Below, piece after piece: positions 1-7,481 of a stretch of DNA of 64,000 bases (position 1 is the stretch's first letter; the number at the start of each line of letters is the position of its first letter). This DNA is from Zhengella sp020637775 (lineage in GTDB: Bacteria; Pseudomonadota; Alphaproteobacteria; Rhizobiales; Rhizobiaceae), in contig NZ_JAWKWO010000001.1 in the NCBI RefSeq assembly GCF_041397485.1, forward strand, positions 744,001 to 808,000, in the 5' to 3' direction. The notes beneath the pieces are model-generated. The model was not told the DNA's origin, made no database searches, and saw only the letters and a program-made list of their open reading frames with translations. Both the position numbers and the translations under genes were made by a program.

Positions 1-500
1 TGCGCGGTGAAGCCGCGGCTCATGCCCAGCATGGCGAAGGCGCGCTGGCGGCCCATGATCTCGGGGCCCAGCAGGCTGGACCCTGCTTCCGGCACCAGGC
101 CGAGGCTGACGAAGGGCGTGTGAAAAACCGTGCGCGGCGTGGCGAAGGTCAGGTCGCAATGGAAATGGATGGTGGTGCCGATGCCGACCGCGATGCCGTC
201 TGCCGCCGACACGACCGGCTTTCTGGCCGTCGCCAGCGCCATGAGGAAGTCGTAGACCTCCATGCCGCCCTCCCCACCCATGGAAATGGCCAGGAAATCG
301 GCCAGGTCGTTGCCCGACGTGAAAGCGCCGGGAACGCCCAGGATGACGCGGCAACGGATGTCCGGATCGTCGTCGGATTCGGTGAGCGCGGCGGCCATGG
401 CCGCATACATGGCGCGCGTCAGTGCGTTCTTCTTGTCCGGGCGGTTCATCCGGATGGTCATGACCGGGCCTTCGCGCCCGATGATCACGTGTTCGCTCAT
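1..500 (-). CDS. Crotonase-fold enoyl-CoA hydratase/isomerase, C-terminus cut by window edge
   Basis: Reading the minus strand from the ATG at 500 gives an open frame to the window edge (about 166 residues, C-terminus missing). It starts MSEHVIIGREG and shows the crotonase pattern: NRPDKKNAL near residue 19, the oxyanion segment FTSGNDLADF near 60, and an HCDLTFA strand near 115. The two glutamates that act in hydratases (GGGxE and PExxLG) are not there: the matching stretches read GIGTTIH and TPFVSLGLVPEAG. That pattern is typical of isomerase-like or unassigned crotonases, so I do not assign a reaction. It lies 90 bp downstream of the acyl-CoA dehydrogenase on the same strand, suggesting a shared beta-oxidation-type operon. 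Family is clear; substrate is unknown. Confidence 0.88.
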   Translation of the reverse strand, partial: MSEHVIIGREGPVMTIRMNRPDKKNALTRAMYAAMAAALTESDDDPDIRCRVILGVPGAFTSGNDLADFLAISMGGEGGMEVYDFLMALATARKPVVSAADGIAVGIGTTIHFHCDLTFATPRTVFHTPFVSLGLVPEAGSSLLGPEIMGRQRAFAMLGMSRGFTA

Positions 501-590
501 GGCTGATCCTCCCTGGCCGTGGCGGTGATGTTTGCGTCACGCCATGGCCAAGGGCAAGATCTTTTTTCCGTTTACGTAAGCGGCATCCGC

Positions 591-2363
591 TCAGGATGCC
601 ATCAGGATCGCGGAGGCCGCTTCCAGGCTTGCCGTGCCCGCCATGACGCGGTCCTTCAGCGCCGCCGTCTCGCCGACCAGGTTCTCGGCGAAGAAACGGG
701 CCAGCGCCGCGCGGCCTTCCCCGTTTCCGCTGGCTGCCGCGCGCGCGAGATAGCAGCCACCGGCGGCCAGTCCGAACAGGCGCAGATAGGGCGTGGCACC
801 GGCCAGCGCCTCTTCCATGCGTCCGCCCGACAGCGCGTCCTGAAGGAAGCGCGTCGCCGCTTCCAGATCGTCCAGCGCGGCATCGAGACGCGCACCGGTC
901 TCGCCCAGCGCGGGCTCGTTGGAGGTGCGCGCCGTTTCGGCATCGCCACGCAGTTCGGCAATGTAGTCATGGACATGCGCGCCGCCGCCCAGCGGCAGCT
1001 TGCGGGTGACCAGGTCGATCGCCTGGATGCCGTTGGTGCCCTCGTAGATGGGCGCGATGCGGGCGTCGCGCAGATAGGCGGCAGCGCCTGTTTCCTCGAT
1101 GAACCCCATGCCGCCATGCACCTGGATGCCCATGGAGGCGACATCCACGCCGATATCGGTGGAGAACGCCTTGGCCACCGGCGTCAGCAGGCCGGCGCGG
1201 TCGCGCCAGCGGGCGGCATCGTCCTCGCCTGTCCGTCCCATGTCGATGGCATGGGCGCAATTGTAGCAGATGGCGCGGGCGGCCTGGGTGAGCGCCTTCA
1301 TGGTCAGCAGGGTGCGGCGGATGTCGGCATGGTGGACGATGGGCGCCATGCCCTCGCCGTCATGGCCCGGCGCCTTGCCCTGCCTGCGGTCCAGGGCATA
1401 GGCCAGCGCATGCTGGTAGGCCGCCTCGGCCACCGAAACGCCCTGAATGCCGACATTCAGCCTGGCATTGTTCATCATGGTGAACATGCAGGCCAGGCCG
1501 CGGTTTTCCTCGCCGATCAGGTAGCCGATGGCGCCGGGCGTCTCGCCATGCCTGCCGTCGCCATAGATCATGGTGCAGGTGGGCGATCCGTGGATGCCAA
1601 GCTTGTGCTCGATGGAATGGCAAATGGCATCATTGCGCGCGCCCAGGCTGCCGTCATCGTTGACGAGGAATTTCGGCACGAGGAAGAGCGAAATGCCGCG
1701 CGTGCCGGCGGGAGCATCGGGCAGGCGCGCCAAGACGAGGTGGACGATGTTGTCCGTTGCGTCGTGCTCGCCCCAGGTGATGAAGATCTTCTGGCCGAAA
1801 ATGCGATAGGTGCCATCGCCCACAGGCTCGGCGCGGGCGCGCAGCGCGTTGAGATCCGAGCCGGCCTGCGGCTCGGTCAGGTTCATCGTGCCGGTCCATT
1901 CGCCGGACACGAGCTTTTCGAGGAATTTCGCCTTGAGGCTGTCGGAGCCATGCGCTTCCAGCGCCTCGATGGCGCCCATGGTCAGCATGGGTCCGAGCGC
2001 AAAGCCCATGGAAGCGGAATTCCACATTTCCTGGGTGGCGGTGTTGAGCGAGACCGGGAGACCCTGGCCGCCGAAATCGACAGGGCCCGAAATGGCGTTC
2101 CAGCCGCCGGCCGCCCAGCGGCGGTAAAGATCGGCCCAGCCATCGGGAAGCGTCACCTTGCCATCGGCATGGGTGCAGCCCTGGGTGTCGCCCACCTTGT
2201 AGAGCGGGGCGATCTCATCGGAGGCGAACTTGCCGGCTTCCTCCAGGATGGCGTCGAGAAGGTCTTCCGACAGGTCGCCGAGCCGCCCCTCCTCCATGGC
2301 CTTGCCGATGCCGGCAACATGCTTGAGCGTGAAGGCGATTTCCTCGACAGGGCTGCGATACAT
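591..2363 (-). CDS. Acyl-CoA dehydrogenase, DmdC-like (590 aa)
   Basis: FAD-dependent enzyme that introduces an alpha,beta double bond into an acyl-CoA in the cytoplasm. At 590 residues it is longer than classic short-chain dehydrogenases (about 380) and matches the DmdC/FadE5-like class with an extra C-terminal helical domain. Visible landmarks are an N-terminal helical segment starting MYRSPVEEI, the FAD/substrate strand TGTMNLTEPQAGSD near residue 167, the motif FGQKIFITWGEHD, the glycine-rich QVHGGMGFIEE, and the catalytic-loop motif IYEGTNGIQ. DmdC oxidises methylmercaptopropionyl-CoA in DMSP demethylation, but relatives act on ordinary acyl-CoAs; sequence reading alone cannot separate these. 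The crotonase gene follows on the same strand. Confidence 0.93.
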   Translation of the reverse strand: MYRSPVEEIAFTLKHVAGIGKAMEEGRLGDLSEDLLDAILEEAGKFASDEIAPLYKVGDTQGCTHADGKVTLPDGWADLYRRWAAGGWNAISGPVDFGGQGLPVSLNTATQEMWNSASMGFALGPMLTMGAIEALEAHGSDSLKAKFLEKLVSGEWTGTMNLTEPQAGSDLNALRARAEPVGDGTYRIFGQKIFITWGEHDATDNIVHLVLARLPDAPAGTRGISLFLVPKFLVNDDGSLGARNDAICHSIEHKLGIHGSPTCTMIYGDGRHGETPGAIGYLIGEENRGLACMFTMMNNARLNVGIQGVSVAEAAYQHALAYALDRRQGKAPGHDGEGMAPIVHHADIRRTLLTMKALTQAARAICYNCAHAIDMGRTGEDDAARWRDRAGLLTPVAKAFSTDIGVDVASMGIQVHGGMGFIEETGAAAYLRDARIAPIYEGTNGIQAIDLVTRKLPLGGGAHVHDYIAELRGDAETARTSNEPALGETGARLDAALDDLEAATRFLQDALSGGRMEEALAGATPYLRLFGLAAGGCYLARAAASGNGEGRAALARFFAENLVGETAALKDRVMAGTASLEAASAILMAS

Positions 2364-2502
2364 GGGATCCTCCGGTCAATGCAGTGGCAGGGATTTGTGG
2401 CCTTCCTGCCGGAGATTTCAAGTCCGGTCTGTCCCGCAGTTTACATTTTGCGAAAAACCGGGCGGCGACGGCATGTCCGTCCTGCGCGATCGTCCATGCG
2501 CC

Positions 2503-2531
2503 TTGACCATGCTCCACCGCCGGGGCTAATC
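2503..2531 (+). promoter_or_regulatory. Candidate sigma-70 promoter of glyQ
   Basis: TTGACC (2503-2508), a 17-nt spacer and CTAATC (2526-2531) fit the alphaproteobacterial housekeeping promoter. Transcription would start near 2538, about 33 nt before the glyQ ATG, in the region divergent from the acyl-CoA dehydrogenase gene. Read by eye; not tested. Confidence 0.5.
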
Positions 2532-2570
2532 AGCGGCAGACACCGCTTCCAGACGAGCAAGGCAGCCGCC

Positions 2571-3515
2571 ATGACCGCAGACCACATGAGCCCACAGCGT
2601 TCCTTCCAGGGGCTGATCCTCGCCCTGCACAATTACTGGGCCGATTACGGCTGCGCCATCCTGCAGCCCTATGACATGGAAGTGGGCGCGGGCACGTTCC
2701 ACCCGGCCACCACGCTGCGCTCGCTCGGGCCGAAGCCATGGAATGCCGCCTATGTGCAGCCGTCACGCCGGCCCAAGGACGGGCGCTACGGCGAGAATCC
2801 GAACCGGCTGCAACACTATTACCAGTATCAGGTCATCCTGAAGCCCAACCCGTCCAATCTTCAGGAGCTCTATCTCGGCTCCCTGCAGGCCATCGGGCTC
2901 GATCCGCTCGTCCATGACATCCGCTTTGTCGAGGACGACTGGGAAAGCCCGACGCTGGGCGCCTGGGGGCTGGGCTGGGAATGCTGGTGCGACGGCATGG
3001 AGGTTTCGCAGTTCACCTATTTCCAGCAGGTCTGCGGCATCGAATGCGCCCCCGTTTCGGGCGAACTGACCTACGGGCTGGAGCGTATCGCCATGTATGT
3101 GCAGGGCGTCGACAATGTCTATGACCTGAACTTCAACGGCCGCGAGGGGTCGGAGAAAGTCACCTATGGCGATGTCTTCCTGCAGGCCGAGCAGGAATAT
3201 TCGCGACACAATTTCGAATATGCCAACACCGCCATGCTGCATCAGCATTTCATCGATGCGGAAAAGGAATGCGCCGCCCTGCTTGCGGCCGGCGCGCCGG
3301 ATCAGCCGGGCCACCTGCACAAATGCGTGCTGCCGGCCTATGACCAGTGCATCAAGGCGTCCCACGTCTTCAACCTGCTGGATGCGCGCGGCGTGATCTC
3401 GGTCACCGAGCGCCAGAGCTACATCCTGCGGGTGCGCAACCTGGCGCGCCAGTGCGGCGAAGCCTTCCTGCTGACGGAAGCCGGCGGCGCGGCAATGGCG
3501 GCAAGCGCCGCCTGA
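2571..3515 (+). CDS. glyQ: Glycyl-tRNA synthetase alpha subunit
   Basis: Catalytic (class II) subunit of the bacterial alpha2beta2 glycyl-tRNA synthetase; it activates glycine and, with GlyS, charges tRNA-Gly. The 314-residue product contains family-diagnostic blocks: LHNYWADYGCAILQPYDMEVGAG near the start, YVQPSRRPKDGRYGENPNR (motif 2 area), HYYQYQVILKP, WGLGWECWCDGMEVSQFTYFQQ and GLERIAMYVQ (motif 3). I start it at the ATG at 2571 (MTADHMSPQ); a second ATG at 2586 is also possible. The same frame stays open far upstream, but only this part is conserved. A candidate promoter sits 33-68 bp upstream. A 27-bp tandem duplication spans its stop codon. Confidence 0.97.
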   Translation: MTADHMSPQRSFQGLILALHNYWADYGCAILQPYDMEVGAGTFHPATTLRSLGPKPWNAAYVQPSRRPKDGRYGENPNRLQHYYQYQVILKPNPSNLQELYLGSLQAIGLDPLVHDIRFVEDDWESPTLGAWGLGWECWCDGMEVSQFTYFQQVCGIECAPVSGELTYGLERIAMYVQGVDNVYDLNFNGREGSEKVTYGDVFLQAEQEYSRHNFEYANTAMLHQHFIDAEKECAALLAAGAPDQPGHLHKCVLPAYDQCIKASHVFNLLDARGVISVTERQSYILRVRNLARQCGEAFLLTEAGGAAMAASAA

Positions 3516-3542
3516 GCGGCAATGTCGGCAAGCGCCGCCTGA
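3489..3542 (+). repeat. 27-bp tandem duplication across the glyQ stop codon
   Basis: Two head-to-tail 27-bp copies (3489-3515 and 3516-3542) differ at one base (G versus T at position 10 of the unit), followed by a 5-bp partial third copy. Each unit ends in TGA; the glyQ stop is the TGA of copy 1. Each contains the small hairpin GGCGGC/GCCGCC or a variant of it. Confidence 0.85.
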
Positions 3543-3877
3543 GCGGCGACGGCGCATGGTCCGGCCTTGCCGGCACGATCACCGGGCGGCCATCGGCCGC
3601 CCGCTTTCGTTTTCCATCCGCCCTGCAACCGGGGCGGCGCGTCACGTTCCACGCCCCGCCTACTTCACGCCGGCCGGGACTGTGGCAACGCAATGACGGA
3701 TCACTGCGTTCACGCAGCCGTGAAGGAAAACTCCCGCCTGAATTTTGACTGAACCGTGATCCCCGCCCCTGCGTGAAAGCCGGTGACAGGGCGCAAACAC
3801 TGCCTGTCGCCGGAAGCCCTGCCCCCTCCAACCCCAGAGGGCTGCCGGAACGCCATTGACCAACGGGAGAAAATCAC
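3516..3877. other. Intergenic region glyQ to fasciclin gene (362 bp)
   Basis: The longest gap in the window. It holds the second copy of the 27-bp duplication, a terminator-like hairpin at 3584-3615, and about 260 bp without a recognisable gene. TTGACT occurs at 3745-3750 but I see no convincing -10 element at the right distance. A Shine-Dalgarno GGGAGA at 3866-3871 serves the fasciclin gene. Confidence 0.6.
3584..3615 (+). terminator. Probable intrinsic terminator of glyQ
   Basis: An 8-bp G/C stem (GGGCGGCC at 3584-3591, GGCCGCCC at 3595-3602) with a 3-nt loop is followed by GCTTTCGTTTTCC. The T-tract is interrupted, so termination may be partial. Confidence 0.55.
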
Positions 3878-4366
3878 ATGCGCATGTATGCCTTTGCCTC
3901 CGCCATCGCCCTTGGCGCCGCTGCCGCCACGCCGGCTGCCGCCAGCAACATCGTCGAGACCGCCCAGTCGGCCGGCACGTTCAACACGCTGCTGGCTGCC
4001 GCGCAGGCCGCCGGCCTTGCCGACGCGCTGGCCACGGGTGAGAACCTCACCGTTTTCGCGCCGACCGACGAAGCATTCGCCAAGCTGCCCGAGGGCACGG
4101 TGGAAGATCTCCTGAAGCCGGAGAACAAGGACAAGCTCGCCGCCATCCTGCAATATCACGTCGTGCCGTCGAAGATCATGGCCGGTGACATTGCCGAAGG
4201 CACCAGCGAAGTCGCCACGCTCAAGGGCAGCGGCGACACCACGATCGAAGTGACGAAGAACGCCGATGGCGTGATGGTCGACGGCGCCAAGGTGGTTTCG
4301 GCCGATGTCGCTGCCGACAATGGCGTCATCCACGTCATCGATTCCGTCATCCTGCCGCAGGACTGA
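3878..4366 (+). CDS. Secreted single-domain fasciclin (FAS1) protein
   Basis: A 162-residue exported protein: a signal peptide of about 22 residues (MRMYAFASAIALGAAAATPAAA) and then one FAS1 domain. The domain hallmarks are NIVETAQSAGTFNTLLAA (first helix), LTVFAPTDEAFAKLP (the H1 box), ILQYHVVPSKIMAGD, and NGVIHVIDSVILPQ (H2 box) at the C-terminus. FAS1 proteins are implicated in cell adhesion and matrix interaction; in many bacteria the role is unknown. It sits alone between a terminator upstream (3584) and a strong one downstream (4405), so it is its own transcription unit inserted between glyQ and glyS. Start chosen for its Shine-Dalgarno GGGAGA 6 nt upstream; an in-frame ATG also exists at 3884. 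Confidence 0.93.
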   Translation: MRMYAFASAIALGAAAATPAAASNIVETAQSAGTFNTLLAAAQAAGLADALATGENLTVFAPTDEAFAKLPEGTVEDLLKPENKDKLAAILQYHVVPSKIMAGDIAEGTSEVATLKGSGDTTIEVTKNADGVMVDGAKVVSADVAADNGVIHVIDSVILPQD

Positions 4367-4404
4367 CCCGAACCCTCTCCTCTGACTGTCCTTGGCAGGA
4401 CCGG

Positions 4405-4435
4405 GGGCGCGCCCATCTGCGGGCGCGCCCTTTTT
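4405..4435 (+). terminator. Strong intrinsic terminator after the fasciclin gene
   Basis: A perfect 10-bp stem GGGCGCGCCC (4405-4414 with 4421-4430), 6-nt loop, directly followed by TTTTT. Each stem arm is itself palindromic, so alternative pairings exist. Confidence 0.9.
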
Positions 4436-4449
4436 CATGGGCGTGGCGG

Positions 4450-4478
4450 GTGACAAGACGGACGCGGCTTGGTAATCC
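4450..4478 (+). promoter_or_regulatory. Candidate promoter of glyS
   Basis: GTGACA (4450-4455), 17-nt spacer, TAATCC (4473-4478). It lies just after the fasciclin terminator and about 32 nt before the glyS start. If real, glyS is transcribed separately from glyQ. Confidence 0.4.
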
Positions 4479-4510
4479 GGCGCGTCTTTCCTTCTTGCTC
4501 CGGTATGACC

Positions 4511-6787
4511 ATGCCCGATCTTCTGCTTGAACTCCGCTCCGAGGAAATCCCGGCCCGCATGCAGCGCAAGGCTGCCGGCGACCTGAAGAAGCTGGTGACC
4601 GACGGCCTCGTCGAGGCAGGCCTGACCTATGAGGCGGCAACCGAATACTGGACGCCGCGCCGCCTCGCGCTGGACATTCGCGGCCTGACGGCGCGCTCGA
4701 AGGATGTCCGGGAAGAACGCAAGGGCCCGCGCACCGATGCACCCGAAAAGGCCATCGAGGGCTTCCTGCGCGGCGCCGGGCTTGCCTCCATCGACCAGGC
4801 CGAAGTGCGTTCCGACCCGAAGAAAGGCGATTTCTACGTTGCCGTGATCGCTACGCCCGGCCGCGATGCCGAAGCCATCATCGCCGAGATCATGCCCGGC
4901 ATCATCCGCAACTTCCCCTGGCCGAAGTCGATGCGCTGGGGCAAGGCATCGGCCGAGCCCGGCGCGCTGCGCTGGGTGCGGCCTCTGCAATCCATCCTGT
5001 GCACGTTCGGCCCGGAAACCGAGGAGACCCGCGTCGTCGATTTCGAGGTCGACGGCATCCGCGCCGGCAACGAGACGCGCGGCCACCGCTTCCACGCGCC
5101 GGACGCCTTCACGGTGCGCCGCTTCGACGATTATGCCGCCGGGCTGGAAAAGGCGAAGGTCATCCTGGATGCCGAAAGACGCAAGCGGATCATTGTCGAG
5201 GATGCGCGCAATCTCGCCTTTGCCAACGGGCTGGAACTGGTGGAAGACGAAGGCCTTGCCGAGGAGGTTTCCGGCCTGGTCGAATGGCCGGTGGTGCTGA
5301 TGGGCGAATTCGAGGCCGAGTTCCTCGAAATTCCCGATGACGTGACGCGGCTGACCATCAAGACCAACCAGAAATGCTTCGTCACCCGCAAGGACGGCGC
5401 GCTGTCCAACCGCTTCATCCTCGTCGCCAATATCGAGGCGCGCGATGGCGGCAAGGAAATCGCCTATGGCAATGGCAAGGTTGTGCGCGCGCGCCTGTCC
5501 GATGCGCTCTATTTCTGGCACACCGACCAGGCGGATCTGCCCGATCTGGACCAGTTGAAGGGCAGTGCCGACACGTTCGGCCTCGACCTCGCCCGGCCTC
5601 TGGACCAGCGCATGGCCCGTCTCGATCATCTGGGCGTCACCTTCCATGCCAGGCTCGGCACGCAGGGCGAACGGGTGGAGCGTATCGCCAAACTGGCAGA
5701 AATGCTGGCACCCATTGTCGGCGCCGATGCCGCGCTGGCGCGCCGGGCGGCCCTGCTTGCCAAGGCCGACCTGCAGACGGAAGTGGTGCAGGAATTTCCC
5801 GAGGTGCAGGGTGCCATGGGGCGGACCTATGCGGCGCTTCAGGGCGAGGATCCCGCGGTCGCCGCGGCTATCGAGGAACACTACAAGCCGCAGGGCCCGT
5901 CCGATGCCGTGCCCGGCGCGCCCGTTTCCATCGCGGTGGCGCTGGCTGACAAGCTGGACACGCTGACGGGCTTCTGGGCCATCGACGAGAAGCCGACAGG
6001 TTCGAAAGACCCCTACGCGCTGCGCCGCGCCGCGCTCGGCATCATCCGCATCGTGGCAGAGAACGGCGTGCGCATGGGGCTTGCACAGGTGGGCGCCCGC
6101 CATCTGCAGCGCCTGTTGACGGATCGCGCCTTCGGCGACGAGGCTTTCCGCGACTATCTCATCGAGACCTATGTGCCGCATGAGCAGCGCGTTGCGGAGA
6201 ATTTCGAGCACCAATGGGTCAATGACCTGGCACATGTGGCGGCGGCCAACGATGCCGGCGGGATTGCCGCCGACCTGCTCGCCTTCTTCCATGACCGGCT
6301 CAAGGTCTACCTGAGGGATTCAGGCGCACGCCACGACCTGATCGATGCCGTGATCTCGCCGGACAGCGACGATATCGCGCTGATCATCCGCCGCGTGGAG
6401 GCACTGTCGGCGTTCCTCGGCAGCGAGGACGGCACGAACCTTCTGGCCGGCACCAAGCGCGCCGCCAACATCCTGGCCGCCGAGGAGAAGAAGGGCACCG
6501 CCGTTGCCGGGTCCATCGATCCGGCCCTGTTCGAGACGGATGAGGAGCGCGCGCTTTTCGACAGCCTGGAAGAGGCGGAACACTTCGCCGCGCAGGCCAT
6601 CGCGGCGGAGGATTACGAGACCGCGCTCGGTGCGCTGGCCCGGCTGCGCCAGCCGGTGGACGCCTTCTTCGAGGCCGTCCTGGTGAATGCCGAGGCAGAC
6701 AAGGTCCGCGCCAACCGGCTGGCCCTGCTGGCGCGCATCCGGGCCGCCACAGGTCAGGTGGCCGATTTCTCGCGGATCGCCGGATAA
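4511..6787 (+). CDS. glyS: Glycyl-tRNA synthetase beta subunit
   Basis: The tRNA-recognition subunit of glycyl-tRNA synthetase, working with GlyQ. The product from ATG 4511 is 758 residues, a little longer than the usual 690. Diagnostic blocks include the N-terminal PDLLLELRSEEIPARMQ, WPKSMRWG near residue 139, the SNRFILVANIEARDGGKEIAYGNGKVVRARLSDALYFWHTDQ region, and GSKDPYALRRAALGIIRI, which belongs to the helical HD-like segment. The C-terminal DALRLANRLALLARIR-type anticodon-binding end is seen as VRANRLALLARIRAA. An ATG two codons upstream (4505) is possible, but MPDLLLELRSEEIP is the family's usual start. A clear terminator follows. Confidence 0.97.
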   Translation: MPDLLLELRSEEIPARMQRKAAGDLKKLVTDGLVEAGLTYEAATEYWTPRRLALDIRGLTARSKDVREERKGPRTDAPEKAIEGFLRGAGLASIDQAEVRSDPKKGDFYVAVIATPGRDAEAIIAEIMPGIIRNFPWPKSMRWGKASAEPGALRWVRPLQSILCTFGPETEETRVVDFEVDGIRAGNETRGHRFHAPDAFTVRRFDDYAAGLEKAKVILDAERRKRIIVEDARNLAFANGLELVEDEGLAEEVSGLVEWPVVLMGEFEAEFLEIPDDVTRLTIKTNQKCFVTRKDGALSNRFILVANIEARDGGKEIAYGNGKVVRARLSDALYFWHTDQADLPDLDQLKGSADTFGLDLARPLDQRMARLDHLGVTFHARLGTQGERVERIAKLAEMLAPIVGADAALARRAALLAKADLQTEVVQEFPEVQGAMGRTYAALQGEDPAVAAAIEEHYKPQGPSDAVPGAPVSIAVALADKLDTLTGFWAIDEKPTGSKDPYALRRAALGIIRIVAENGVRMGLAQVGARHLQRLLTDRAFGDEAFRDYLIETYVPHEQRVAENFEHQWVNDLAHVAAANDAGGIAADLLAFFHDRLKVYLRDSGARHDLIDAVISPDSDDIALIIRRVEALSAFLGSEDGTNLLAGTKRAANILAAEEKKGTAVAGSIDPALFETDEERALFDSLEEAEHFAAQAIAAEDYETALGALARLRQPVDAFFEAVLVNAEADKVRANRLALLARIRAATGQVADFSRIAG

Positions 6788-6791
6788 TGCA

Positions 6792-6828
6792 AAAAAGGCG
6801 GATCGCCAGGCTGGCCATCCGCCTTTTT
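6792..6828 (+). terminator. Intrinsic terminator of glyS
   Basis: AAAAAGGCGGAT (6792-6803) pairs with ATCCGCCTTTTT (6817-6828) around a 13-nt loop, starting 5 nt past the glyS stop. The A-rich left arm also makes it a possible terminator for the minus-strand gene ending at 6883. Confidence 0.88.
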
Positions 6829-6882
6829 CAAGCGTGCAGACAGGCTGAGGTCAGGGCCTGCCGGCGCGCATCATTCCGGCGC

Positions 6883-7335
6883 CTATTCGCGGCGCAGTTC
6901 CATGCCCCGGAAATCCGGTGCGGCCGGTGGATTGACCGCGGCGGTCCGGTTCTCGTCGATATCAACCGGCGCATCGCCGGGCGCCGGCACGCCGCCGGCC
7001 GATGCCGTGTCGAAGCCGTTGCCCGGGTTCTGGCCGGGGAACCCGTCCTCGCCCTCCGGCCCGGCAAGGTCGGCGATCGCGCGTGGCTTGTTCATCACTT
7101 CCGGGCGTTCGCCGATGATCTCGTCGAGGCTCATCAGGGCAGTGGGCCTGGCCGCGACCTTGACGGTTCTTGGCGCGGCCGCCTGGCTGGCAGGCTCTTC
7201 CACCGGTTCTGCCGGCGCGCCCATCAGGAAGACAGATGCCGATATCTGCGTGACCGGCGTGCCGTTCGGCAGCATGCCGGCATGAGCCCCCGTGGCCGCC
7301 AGCAGCAGACCGCCCGTGAGAAGGAGAAATTTCAT
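6883..7335 (-). CDS. Secreted protein of unknown function (150 aa)
   Basis: Not recognised beyond its export signal. MKFLLLTGGLLLAATGAHA is a standard Sec signal peptide with cleavage expected after residue 19. The mature part has a short conserved-looking stretch (GTPVTQISASVFLMG), then a Pro/Ala/Glu-rich linker and a tail rich in Gly, Pro and Asp (PGQNPGNGFDTAS, PAPGDAPVDIDEN) ending FRGMELRRE. It contains no cysteine, so it is neither a lipoprotein nor disulfide-bonded. It looks largely disordered apart from the N-terminal strand region. It is transcribed alone and divergently from tsaC. It is likely a periplasmic protein of restricted distribution. Confidence 0.7.
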   Translation of the reverse strand: MKFLLLTGGLLLAATGAHAGMLPNGTPVTQISASVFLMGAPAEPVEEPASQAAAPRTVKVAARPTALMSLDEIIGERPEVMNKPRAIADLAGPEGEDGFPGQNPGNGFDTASAGGVPAPGDAPVDIDENRTAAVNPPAAPDFRGMELRRE

Positions 7336-7481
7336 CGTACAAACCCCGTGGAATCCCTTTTTCGTGACATGACCCTAGCAAGGGCTGCTGAAAATGCGGT
7401 TTTGGAAACGAATCAAATTTGAAGCATTTGCACGGCGCTTGCAGAGGCCCCGGCCAGGCGCTAGGAACCGGGCCTCCATGA

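Noticed and set aside
519..2570. Upstream continuation of the glyQ frame, giving a 998-residue fusion
   Set aside because: The extra part is antisense to the acyl-CoA dehydrogenase gene and has no family match; a promoter and normal start lie at 2503-2571.
3710..6292. 860-codon open frame on the minus strand opposite glyS
   Set aside because: Antisense shadow of a conserved gene in GC-rich DNA; no recognisable domain, while glyS matches its family over the whole length.
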